From Echinicola marina (lineage in GTDB: Bacteria > Bacteroidota > Bacteroidia > Cytophagales > Cyclobacteriaceae), in NCBI RefSeq assembly GCF_020463795.1, contig NZ_CP080025.1:3717501-3781500 (forward strand): DNA of 64,000 nucleotides, given 5' to 3'. This document shows positions 35,484 to 43,808 of the stretch, piece by piece. Below the pieces are notes generated by a model. It saw only the letters and a program-made list of their open reading frames with translations. It ran no database searches and was not told the DNA's origin. Position 1 is the stretch's first letter. Every line of letters begins with the position of its first letter. A program made the translations under genes and the position numbers.

Positions 35484-37085
35484 ATGAATAGATATAAGAT
35501 ATTATCCCTTTTTGCTGGTTTCACATTAGCTTTACAGTCATGCAGTAGCTTCTTAGATGAAGAAAACAGGGAATCACTTACTGATGAATTGTTATTTAAA
35601 GATCCTGCTTCTTTTAATCAATTAGTGGCAAATGGATATGATAAGCTAAGATTGGCCACCACCTTCTACGACCTTGATCACCAAGGTACAGATGTGTTTA
35701 CCAGAGGAGATATTATCTCCGGAATCAGTGAATTGAACGATTATGTGAACCTTAGACCTGCCAATGGATCTGTTAGAACCTATTGGACCAATTATTATGC
35801 TGTTGTTGCCGCGGCCAATACAGCAATAGATCGAGCAGATGAAATAGAGGGACTATCACAATCTGCCAAAGACAGGGGAATAGGTGAAGCTAAGTTTTTG
35901 AGGGCATTTTCTTATTTTCATTTGGTAGAAAATTTTGGAGGTGTGCCTTTGGTCTTGAATGAAATAAGAAGTGCACAATCAGACTTTACCCGAGCTTCAG
36001 AGCAGGAAGTATATCTGCAAATCCTTCAGGATATTGAAGAAGCGCTTGGAGCAGTGGATGAAAGTACCGATGAATTTGGTCGTGTGACTAAAGATGCTGT
36101 GAGACACCTAAAAGCGAAGGTATTGCTTACCCAAGGATATAAAAGTTTCGGTGGTTCGCAGGATTTTGCAGAGGCTGCTTCCATCGCTGAAACGGTGATT
36201 GCTAACCATCCATTAGAAGAGACCTTCAGTTTGTTGATGGATGAGGAAAACCAGAGAAATGAAGAGGTCATTTTCTCTTTGCTATATGGAAGTAATCCTG
36301 TGTCAAGGGGATTAGGAAATAACAGGCACTTATTGTTTAAATTCAGTTATGATGTCTATCCTGGACAGACCCGTTCTACCTTGTACCACAGAGGGCTTGG
36401 AACGGCACCTACACCTTACTACTTCTCATTATTTGAAGAAGGAGATGAGAGAGAGTCTGCTACCATTAGAAGGTTGATGCTTGCTGAAGTGGATGGGCCT
36501 GATGGTGTAATACAGGCTGGTGATACCAGTATTTATTTTCCTAAAACTGCTTGGTCAGAAACAGTCATTGCCAGTAAAGATTATACTGTCATTAATCCTT
36601 CACTATATTTTGTTCCAGATGGTATTACCCAAGTGCATTACCCTATGTTTAAGAAATTTGATGACCCAGGTGTGCCTTATACCAATCCAGGTATCAATCC
36701 TGATGGGGAGCGCGATGCAATGATCATGCGTTCTGGAGAAACTAGGATTATTGCCGCGGAGGCTTACCTCCAGAGCGGAAATGTCGCAAAGGCAGCAGAG
36801 CATATCAATGCTTTGAGATTAAGAGCAGGCTTGGAGGAAATGGTTGAGACTGATGAAGTGGATATTGACCTTATAATGGACGAAAGTGCAAAGGAACTAG
36901 GAGGGGAAATCAGTAGATGGATGGAACTGAAAAGAAATGGGACGCTGATCGAAAGGGTTTTGGCCCATAACCCCCATGCGGCATTAAACAATGCCATCAA
37001 ACCATATCACCTTTTAAGGCCTATTCCGCAAAGCGAAGTAGATGTTAGTGGCGGTAGTATTTCGCAAAACGAAGAATATAATTAA
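35484..37085 (+). CDS. SusD-like glycan-binding lipoprotein of PUL 2
   Basis: The protein has 533 residues with a lipobox at Cys20 (LALQSCSSF). TPR-like SusD helices are present (AAANTAIDRADEI, AKFLRAFSYFHLVENFGGVPLVLNE, VTKDAVRHLKAKVLLTQGYKSF), and the C-terminal RagB/SusD part ends with the typical PIPQSEVD and N-E-E-Y-N. It sits on the outer surface as the lid of the SusC transporter. The gene is intact, in contrast to the SusD of PUL 1. Confidence 0.95.
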   Translation: MNRYKILSLFAGFTLALQSCSSFLDEENRESLTDELLFKDPASFNQLVANGYDKLRLATTFYDLDHQGTDVFTRGDIISGISELNDYVNLRPANGSVRTYWTNYYAVVAAANTAIDRADEIEGLSQSAKDRGIGEAKFLRAFSYFHLVENFGGVPLVLNEIRSAQSDFTRASEQEVYLQILQDIEEALGAVDESTDEFGRVTKDAVRHLKAKVLLTQGYKSFGGSQDFAEAASIAETVIANHPLEETFSLLMDEENQRNEEVIFSLLYGSNPVSRGLGNNRHLLFKFSYDVYPGQTRSTLYHRGLGTAPTPYYFSLFEEGDERESATIRRLMLAEVDGPDGVIQAGDTSIYFPKTAWSETVIASKDYTVINPSLYFVPDGITQVHYPMFKKFDDPGVPYTNPGINPDGERDAMIMRSGETRIIAAEAYLQSGNVAKAAEHINALRLRAGLEEMVETDEVDIDLIMDESAKELGGEISRWMELKRNGTLIERVLAHNPHAALNNAIKPYHLLRPIPQSEVDVSGGSISQNEEYN

Positions 37086-37103
37086 GATTGGGGTTTATAA
37101 ACT

Positions 37104-37137
37104 AGGAACTTTTTTCTTTTGGAAAAAAGTTCCTTTC
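37104..37137 (+). terminator. Hairpin after susD of PUL 2
   Basis: AGGAACTTTTTT (37104-37115) and AAAAAAGTTCCT (37123-37134) form a 12-bp stem, followed by TTCG and T-rich DNA. It may terminate or attenuate before the catabolic genes. It is preceded by ATTGGGGTTTATA, a string also found before the orphan terminator at 42073. Confidence 0.6.
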
Positions 37138-37191
37138 GTATTTTACATTCAATCTTTATAGTTTAATCATCGTATTTTAGAAAGAAGCAAA

Positions 37192-38970
37192 ATGAACAAT
37201 ATAACCCGAAAAACATTTTTGAAACAATCTTTTGGAATTGGGACTGCATTGTACTTCATGCCAGGCATGAGTATTCCAGGCTTTTCCAAAGCAAGGAATT
37301 TAAATAGTGCTGCATTAATGGATGAGATGATCAAAGCCAATGATGATCATGTTCATGCGCTGTTGACAAAGGGAGAGGCAGCCAACCGTCATGGAGGAAG
37401 AAGCAATGGATATAATTTTGCCAAATTTTCAGCAGCTTACTGTTGTAAGGATTCTAAGTTCTATGAGGATAAGGATGTTATCTCAGCATTGTTGGAAACT
37501 ACAGATAAACTGATTGCAAGTCAAAGGCCTGATGGTACCATCAATGCGGGAAACTTGGAATCCCCGCCAGATACAGGATTTATCATGAAGCCACTTTGTT
37601 CTGGGGTATATATTTTAAATCAAAAGAAGGATAAAGCCCTGGATGAGGTAAAAGCAAAAATTAAAACATTTATTCAAGATGCTGGTGAAGCGCTTGTAGT
37701 GGGAGGGATACATACGCCCAACCACAGATGGGTAGTTTGTCAGGTTTTGGCGATGATCCATAGGCTGTATCCTGACCAAAGGTATATAGACCGGATTGAT
37801 GACTGGTTGGACGAAGGGATTTATATGGATGAAGATGGGCATTATCCTGAACGCAGCATGAATTATTCCGATGTGGAGAATAGTGCCTTTTTAACCCTGG
37901 GAAGGATTTTGGATAGACCCGAGCTTTATGAAGCACCAAGAAAGAGCTTGGAAATGACCTATTATTATATGGAACCAAATGGAGATTTGGTCACCACTGA
38001 TTCGAGAAGACAGGATCAATATTCCCATAGAAGTATAATCGTACAGTATCTTCATTACCGGCATTTGGCGATTTTGGACCAAGACGGAAAGTTTGCGAAG
38101 ATTGTTAAAATGATTGAGGGCTTTCCGGGCTTTGAGGAATTGATCATTGAGGAGGAGCTTTACAGCTTTATGGATAATGAGTTACTTCAGGAAAAGCTAC
38201 CCCAGTTAGAATCGGTTCCCACCAATTTTGAGAAGCTTTTCAAAACCAGCAGCCTGGCAAGGATACGCAGAGAAGACACCACTGCCACTATTTTTGGAGG
38301 GGTAGACTGGCCACTGATCATTGCATCTGGGAGATCTGTTAGCCCAAATTTTTTTAGTTATAGAAAGGGAAAAGCCATACTATGGTATATGCGCATGTCT
38401 GCCAATTTCTTCAGTATGGGACATTTTAGAAGTGAAGGTTTAAGAAAAGAAGGTAATAAATATATCCTTCATAAAAAGTTGGATGTGCCTTATTACCAAC
38501 CATTGCCCAAGGAAGAAAGGAATAAGGAAGGAGATTATGCACATACGCCAAGTACTAATGACAGATTTTGGAGCAAAATGGCTTTTGATAAAAGACCTGT
38601 GAGCAATGTGAAAACATTAGAAAGTACGGTGACCATTGAGGAAAATGCTGGCAAAGTGGATGTTCATTTTGATGTCGGGGGACTAGAAGGAGTAACTGTT
38701 ACGATCGAATTGTGTTTTGATGAGCATGGCCAATTAAAAGGAGTAGAAAAAACAGCAGATGGGGAAAACTATTTTCTTCCCAATGGAAGTGGAAGTTTTG
38801 AAAATGGTGGGGATAAAATCACATTTGGTCCTGGGGTGAAAATGCATGAAAGAATTAGGAATTTGGATGGTGAAAAGTACAGTGTACATTTCGGAACTTT
38901 AAGAACTGAAGGAAATCATGTGTATCTTACAGGCATAACACCATTTACTCATACTTTAACCTTTGAATAA
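37192..38970 (+). CDS. Putative carbohydrate-active enzyme of unrecognised family (592 aa)
   Basis: The protein starts with ITRKTFLKQSFGIGTALYF, which resembles a secretion signal (the double-R pattern of a Tat signal is incomplete). The first 400 residues look like an alpha/alpha-barrel enzyme, with repeated helix pairs and invariant-looking polar patches (NRHGGRSNGYNFAKF, SQRPDGTINAGNLESPPDTGF, HTPNHRWVVCQVLAMIH, DEDGHYPERSMNYSDVEN, TTDSRRQDQYSHRS). The C-terminal part (about 470-592) is beta-rich. This two-part layout recalls polysaccharide lyases and related glycosidases (heparinase II/III-like or the GH154 type), but I cannot assign one. Its position between SusD and a DUF4861/GH105 pair supports a role in breaking an acidic glycan. 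Confidence 0.6.
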   Translation: MNNITRKTFLKQSFGIGTALYFMPGMSIPGFSKARNLNSAALMDEMIKANDDHVHALLTKGEAANRHGGRSNGYNFAKFSAAYCCKDSKFYEDKDVISALLETTDKLIASQRPDGTINAGNLESPPDTGFIMKPLCSGVYILNQKKDKALDEVKAKIKTFIQDAGEALVVGGIHTPNHRWVVCQVLAMIHRLYPDQRYIDRIDDWLDEGIYMDEDGHYPERSMNYSDVENSAFLTLGRILDRPELYEAPRKSLEMTYYYMEPNGDLVTTDSRRQDQYSHRSIIVQYLHYRHLAILDQDGKFAKIVKMIEGFPGFEELIIEEELYSFMDNELLQEKLPQLESVPTNFEKLFKTSSLARIRREDTTATIFGGVDWPLIIASGRSVSPNFFSYRKGKAILWYMRMSANFFSMGHFRSEGLRKEGNKYILHKKLDVPYYQPLPKEERNKEGDYAHTPSTNDRFWSKMAFDKRPVSNVKTLESTVTIEENAGKVDVHFDVGGLEGVTVTIELCFDEHGQLKGVEKTADGENYFLPNGSGSFENGGDKITFGPGVKMHERIRNLDGEKYSVHFGTLRTEGNHVYLTGITPFTHTLTFE

Positions 38971-38975
38971 AATTT

Positions 38976-40265
38976 ATGAATCAAACTAAGCAAGTATTAC
39001 TTTTCGGAATGGGCGCTTTGCTGTTTTCTTGTCAGCAAAATCAAGAAAAACTTAGGCAATTATCAGTAGAAAATCTATCAAATATTGACTTGACAGAGAA
39101 GTCAATAAAAGTTTCTTTGGAAGAATTGGGTGAGGAGGGGCTTTCCAATCAATTTCCAAGGCTCAGCGATGAGCGGGGGCAAATTGTCCCTAGCCAATTA
39201 ATTGATAATGATGGAGATGGGAATTTGGATGAGCTATTTTTTTTAATTGACCTTAAGTCAGGAGAAAAGAAGCAATTAGGACTTGATTGGGCAGAAAGTC
39301 CAGCAGAAATAGACCAGCGTACTTATGTTCGATTTGGTGTTCGACCCTCAGTCAACGATACCGTGAGACCTGCAAAGACAGACACCTTTTACCCAGATAT
39401 GTTGCCCGGAGTGATGGGATATCAACCTTATCAAACGGATGGCCCTTCATGGGAAAATGATAAAGTAGGATTTAGACATTATTTGGATGGAAGAAACTCA
39501 AAGGACGTTTTTGGCAAAAAGATCAAAGAAATGTCTCCGGTTAATGTAGGGATCAATGAAGAAGGAGTAACAGAGGATAATTACCATGTGATGGAAGATT
39601 GGGGCAGGGATATTTTATCTGTTGAAAAATCCCTTGGTTTGGGAGGATATTCTTTGAAGGTAGGAGAAGATCTGCTCAGACTGGGAGTTACCCAACAGGA
39701 CAGTCTCAATAATGTATCTGAAACCACCTTTAGTGTAAAAGAAAGTGGACCGCTTTTTTCCCTCATGCACTATGATTACAAAGACTGGAAACCTGAAGGA
39801 ACTGACCGGAATTATCAGGTTCATGAGGAGACAGAAATTTGGCCGGGAATGTATGCTTTTAAGAATACTTTCACAATGACAGGATTGCAAGGTGATGAAG
39901 AGGCCATTATTGGCTTGGTCAATAACCAGACAGATAAGGAATTGGGGATTTTAGAAGTGGGAGACTTTGTGGTGCTATTTACCCATGATAAGCAGACCTA
40001 TGATAAAGTCTGGTATATGGGCTTGGGACTGATACTTCCTAAGAATGTTTATTTGGGATGGATGGAAGCTCCTTCAACTGGGCAAATCACCGATACATTC
40101 CTAGCGAGAATGAAGGTCGAAAACAATAAGCCGATTAGTTATTATGCAGTAGCCTCGTGGGAATTATCAGATTCAGGGTTTACTGAGCAAGGTTATTTTA
40201 AAGAATATATTTTAGGGTTGGCAAAACAACTGGATGCAAAAGTGAAGGTAGAGGTCCAAAAATAG
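38976..40265 (+). CDS. DUF4861 family lipoprotein
   Basis: The protein has 429 residues with a lipobox (GMGALLFSCQQ). It matches DUF4861: VENLSNIDLTEKSIKVSLEEL, SQLIDNDGDGNLDELFFLIDL (possible Ca2+ loop), GPSWENDKVGFRHYLDGRNSKDVFGKK, and YHVMEDWGRDILSVEKSLGLGGYSL. The family is found next to GH88/GH105 enzymes in loci for pectin, ulvan or glycosaminoglycan-like substrates; its activity is not established to my knowledge. It begins 5 bases after the preceding stop, so the two are co-translated from one mRNA. Confidence 0.85.
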   Translation: MNQTKQVLLFGMGALLFSCQQNQEKLRQLSVENLSNIDLTEKSIKVSLEELGEEGLSNQFPRLSDERGQIVPSQLIDNDGDGNLDELFFLIDLKSGEKKQLGLDWAESPAEIDQRTYVRFGVRPSVNDTVRPAKTDTFYPDMLPGVMGYQPYQTDGPSWENDKVGFRHYLDGRNSKDVFGKKIKEMSPVNVGINEEGVTEDNYHVMEDWGRDILSVEKSLGLGGYSLKVGEDLLRLGVTQQDSLNNVSETTFSVKESGPLFSLMHYDYKDWKPEGTDRNYQVHEETEIWPGMYAFKNTFTMTGLQGDEEAIIGLVNNQTDKELGILEVGDFVVLFTHDKQTYDKVWYMGLGLILPKNVYLGWMEAPSTGQITDTFLARMKVENNKPISYYAVASWELSDSGFTEQGYFKEYILGLAKQLDAKVKVEVQK

Positions 40266-40337
40266 GAAAATCTAGTCTTGTCCTCTTGCATCTTCAAGGC
40301 ACCTGTCTTGATTCATTTAGATTAGAAAAAATAAAAC

Positions 40338-41720
40338 ATGAAATATATAAAGTACTTTAAGCATAGTGTAAGCTTATGGATGATTAGAAAAGTCTTTCTT
40401 GTATGGCTGGTAGTTGTGCTTTCTGTTATCAAGCTGTCTGCGCAAGAGAAAATCACCGATACCAATACCCCATTACACCTAATAAAACCGGATTATCCTG
40501 TTCCTTATGGTCAGGTTGGTCAAGAAGAAACAGAACGGACTTTGAGCAGGGTTTATGAGTATTTGAACAAAGTGACACCTGCAAAACTGGTAGAAGGCGA
40601 AGGGTTGACTCCTGTTCAAAACATTTCTAAGGCAAACGGTGATGTTCGATTGGCTCAAGGAGATTTTAGGTTGTTAAGTTATGAATGGGGGGTGACTTAT
40701 GCTGGTATGTTATCTGCGGCTGAGGCTACAGGAGATGCCAAGTTTAGAGATTATACCTTTGACCGTTTGGAATTTTTAAACACTTTATTTAATCATTACG
40801 CTAAGAAATCCCTATCAGCTGAAAATTCCAGTCCTATTGATAGGGTCTTGCATCCCCATGCTTTAGATGATGCAGGAGCCCTTTGTGCCGCCATTATCAA
40901 GGCCAGAAATGCAGGCTTGGATGAGGATGTCACGGCCATGGTAGATAATTTCATCGGTTTTATCATGAATAGGCAGTACCGCTTGGAAGATGGTACTTTG
41001 GCGAGGAACAGACCATTGAAAAACACATTATGGTTGGATGACTTGTTTATGAGTGTTCCTGCACTAGCGCAGATGGGGAAGGCAACTGGTGATAGAAAAT
41101 ATTTTGATGAGGCGACCAAGCAGGTGGAGTTGTTTAGGGAACGGATGTTCAATAAGGACAAAGGTATTTATATGCATGGCTGGGTGGAAGGAGCAGAAAA
41201 TTTCCCTCAGTTTCATTGGGGAAGGGCCAATGGTTGGGCATTCATGACGCTAGTGGAATTACTGGATGTTTTACCGATGGATCACCCTAAATATGATAAA
41301 ATGATGAGCTATTTTTTGGCTCATGCTAAGGGCTTGGCACAATACCAGTCAGGAGCTGGCTTTTGGCATCAATTGATAGACAGACCAGATAGTTATTTAG
41401 AAACTTCGGCCACGGCCATATATGCCTATTGTTATGCAAAAGCGATCAATCATGGGTGGTTGGACCATAGGGTGTTCGGTCCATTGACCGTATTGGCTTG
41501 GACAGCTGTATCTACTAAAGTTAATGATATTGGTCAAATAGAAGGAACTTGCGTGGGAACGGGCATGGGATTTGACCCCGGATTTTATTATTACAGGCCT
41601 GTAAATGTCTATGCTGCCCATGGATATGGCCCTGTACTATTGGCAGGAGCCGAAATCATCAAAATGCTAAAAAACACGCCTTACCAGATAGAAGAAACCG
41701 CTATACAATTTACAGAATAA
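40338..41720 (+). CDS. GH105 unsaturated uronyl hydrolase, exported
   Basis: The protein has 460 residues with a signal peptide (FLVWLVVVLSVIKLSAQ). The family is an alpha/alpha barrel; diagnostic stretches are YEWGVTYAGMLSAAEATGD, LWLDDLFMSVPALAQMGKATGD (with the catalytic-type Asp pair DD), MHGWVEGAENFPQFHWGRANGWAFMTLVELLD and GAGFWHQLIDRPDSYLETSATAI. GH105 enzymes hydrate and remove 4,5-unsaturated galacturonyl or glucuronyl ends left by polysaccharide lyases. This implies that the PUL 2 substrate is a uronic acid polymer such as rhamnogalacturonan or ulvan. It is the last gene of the catabolic run. Confidence 0.92.
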   Translation: MKYIKYFKHSVSLWMIRKVFLVWLVVVLSVIKLSAQEKITDTNTPLHLIKPDYPVPYGQVGQEETERTLSRVYEYLNKVTPAKLVEGEGLTPVQNISKANGDVRLAQGDFRLLSYEWGVTYAGMLSAAEATGDAKFRDYTFDRLEFLNTLFNHYAKKSLSAENSSPIDRVLHPHALDDAGALCAAIIKARNAGLDEDVTAMVDNFIGFIMNRQYRLEDGTLARNRPLKNTLWLDDLFMSVPALAQMGKATGDRKYFDEATKQVELFRERMFNKDKGIYMHGWVEGAENFPQFHWGRANGWAFMTLVELLDVLPMDHPKYDKMMSYFLAHAKGLAQYQSGAGFWHQLIDRPDSYLETSATAIYAYCYAKAINHGWLDHRVFGPLTVLAWTAVSTKVNDIGQIEGTCVGTGMGFDPGFYYYRPVNVYAAHGYGPVLLAGAEIIKMLKNTPYQIEETAIQFTE

Positions 41721-41889
41721 ATTTTCTCCTACATTTAAATGTTTATGATCACTGGAAGGTCCGGATATCATATGGGGCCTTTTTAAAAATGATGTAAAAA
41801 CTTGATTTTTGACTTATTACTATGATTTGATGCTAATATGTCGAAATAATAATTTGTTTAAATTATTAAGACCAATTATGGAGCGTATG

Positions 41890-41903
41890 TGCAAACCTTT
41901 GCA
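41890..41903. promoter_or_regulatory. Orphan LacI-type operator downstream of GH105
   Basis: TGCAAACCTTTGCA is the same operator as at 30112 and 32162. A -7-like box TAGATTTG follows at 41908-41915 and the sequence TTTGTGTAGCA resembles that after the other two operators. No gene starts behind it within 1 kb on this strand; the unit ends in a terminator at 42073. Confidence 0.65.
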
Positions 41904-42072
41904 TAAATAGATTTGTGTAGCATATATTTTAAGTATTTCTTTGGAGTATATATCGAGCAAGAGTAGCGGACTAAACGCTGCAATTTTACTAGCCTATAAA
42001 AGCAATTGTAATTATATGGGTATTTGTAAAAGATATAGAAAGGATAAAATTGAAATTGGGGTTTATAGACGG

Positions 42073-42108
42073 GGATCTTTTCTCTTATAGAGGAAAGATC
42101 CTTTTTTT
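42073..42108 (+). terminator. Strong intrinsic terminator with no upstream gene
   Basis: GGATCTTTTCTCT (42073-42085) pairs with AGAGGAAAGATCC (42089-42101) with one wobble and a TAT loop, followed by T7. It lies about 350 bases after the GH105 stop and about 185 bases after the orphan operator/promoter, so it may end either a long leader-like 3' UTR or a short RNA. Confidence 0.75.
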
Positions 42109-42279
42109 ATTCTAGATTAATCGGATCAGTCCTAAAAGTGGATCAGGCAATATTTTCTGGGGGTGAATAATTTCAAACTTAAATTTTGTCTCCCCTTGCC
42201 AGATTAAGCGTAGTTTAAGTCACAGGCCTGCCTAGACAGTCAATTGCGTAAAAGTATGAACTCAGATGTATTATAAATA

Positions 42280-42434
42280 ATCTGATTATCCGCAATGATG
42301 CCAGTAACCTTAAATCCTTTGCTTAAGTGGTTGGGAGTTTGAAGACTGAAGACCGAAGGAGTTGATATTTTAATTAAAACGAACATTTCGATTCGCTTTT
42401 AACTTTTACTGGTGCAATTGCGGATATACATAAT
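42280..42434 (-). repeat. 155-bp MITE-like repeat, copy 2 (inverted)
   Basis: The reverse complement of this stretch is nearly identical to 25379-25533, including the ends. Differences are scattered single bases. It is non-coding and has imperfect inverted termini. The 42120-42280 stretch before it shows nothing I can name. Confidence 0.75.
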
Positions 42435-42469
42435 AAATAAATATCCGTGTTCATCTTTATCCATCTGTG

Positions 42470-42742
42470 GTTAATAAATAGCGCACATCAAAGCTAAAAT
42501 AGACTGTTTTTCCCTAGTTTTTCGGCTTGGCCCAACTTTGCCCCAAACTAATACCAAAGTAATACCAAAGCTGGGGCAAAGCTATATCAAAGCTGGGGCA
42601 AAGCTGGGTTTAGCCCTCTTTTTTGTTCATAAACTCCCTTTCTGGTCCAGCTTTGCAAGCTGGATCCATAAATAAATGGCATTTAATAACTAGCGCATAT
42701 CAAAGCCAAAATAGATAGTTTTCCCCCAGCTTTTCGACTTGG
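42470..42742. repeat. Direct repeats and short tandem repeats in intergenic DNA
   Basis: A roughly 60-bp unit at 42470-42530 (TTAATAAATAGCGCACATCA start) recurs at 42683-42742 (TTAATAACTAGCGCATATCA start) with about 85 percent identity by eye. Between them lies a short tandem array built on CCAAAGCTGGGGCAAAGCT at about 42553-42610. No gene is present. The units could be remnants of mobile elements or regulatory repeats. Confidence 0.55.
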
Positions 42743-42791
42743 TCTAATTAATCTTGTCTAAAGTTGGATACAGTTTGAAATTCAAGTAAGA

Positions 42792-43436
42792 TCATTTGTT
42801 TTTCATGCCCAGATCGTAGATTTCCTGAATCTCCTTGAGTTTCTCAAAAAAATCGATCTTTAAATCAATTAGGTTACCGGTATGTATATCGAATACCCAT
42901 CCATGAACAGTAGGAAATCCTCTGTTGAGATAATGTCTCTGAACACAGGCCATTTTGATTACATTCAGGCACTGTTCTTCGACATTGATTTCTACTAAAC
43001 GGTTATATTTTTCGGTTTGATCCTTTATTGAATTAAGCTCATTCCTGTGCATGCGGTACACATCTCGGATATTTCTCAACCACGGATTTAACAAGCCCAA
43101 ATCTTTGGACTCCATGGCGGCCTTGACCCCTCCGCAGGAATAATGCCCACACACCACTATATGTTTGACTTCAAGGTGCGTCACCGCATATTCAATGACG
43201 GAAGCAGAACTGCTGTCATTATTAGGGACCAGGTTAGCTATATTCCTGTGAACAAACATTTGGCCGGGTTGGATTCCGGTCATTTCCTCAGCCGTAACCC
43301 GACTGTCGCTACAGCCTATATATAATAATTCAGGGGATTGTCCTTTGGCTAGATGTTCGAAAAATGCTTCCTCAGTGGCTTTTTTGCTATTGATCCATTC
43401 CTGATTATTTCTGAAAATCTGATGGTATAAGTTCAT
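42792..43436 (-). CDS. Beta-class carbonic anhydrase
   Basis: The protein has 214 residues, normal for the family. The zinc ligands are C42, H98 and C101 with the D44-R46 dyad (GCSDSRV ... VVCGHYSCGGVKAAM). It interconverts CO2 and bicarbonate in the cytoplasm. It stands alone, transcribed leftward into the repeat region, and diverges from the TonB receptor at 43809. Confidence in function is high. Confidence 0.95.
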   Translation of the reverse strand: MNLYHQIFRNNQEWINSKKATEEAFFEHLAKGQSPELLYIGCSDSRVTAEEMTGIQPGQMFVHRNIANLVPNNDSSSASVIEYAVTHLEVKHIVVCGHYSCGGVKAAMESKDLGLLNPWLRNIRDVYRMHRNELNSIKDQTEKYNRLVEINVEEQCLNVIKMACVQRHYLNRGFPTVHGWVFDIHTGNLIDLKIDFFEKLKEIQEIYDLGMKNK

Positions 43437-43808
43437 GGGGACTGGGCTTGCTTCGACAAAATTTTCTTTGAAGATATACTAAATTATTAATATCAAAGAT
43501 CATTAGTTTGGTTTTATGTAGATCAAGAGTCAAATAATTACTTGAATGCATCTCAAAATATAATTTAGTCAATGCATTATTTTCTGAAATGCCTTTTGAT
43601 CAATTAGGAAGTATTGATTTTTGCCTAATTTTTTCAATGAATCTAAAATCATCAAAACCGATTGATATATAGGTTGTTATCTATAGGGTATATGGGGTTG
43701 AAGACTTTCATTGTTTGATAAAGTTGAAATTAAATCAAAATATATTATTGTGATTTAAACATAAAGACCATTATAGGGTTGTCTTGTATTATAGATAAAG
43801 ATGGATAC
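43437..43808. other. Divergent promoter region, carbonic anhydrase / TonB receptor
   Basis: About 370 AT-rich bases with no gene that I can support. It must hold promoters for both flanking genes. No hairpin or repeat stands out. Confidence 0.35.

Noticed and set aside
37192-37290. A true twin-arginine signal in the 592-residue protein
   Set aside because: The twin arginine is incomplete (TRKTFLK), so a Tat route is only a possibility and is not claimed.
41940-42115. An open frame inside the orphan operator-terminator unit
   Set aside because: No good start codon and composition unlike coding DNA; it ends inside the terminator stem.
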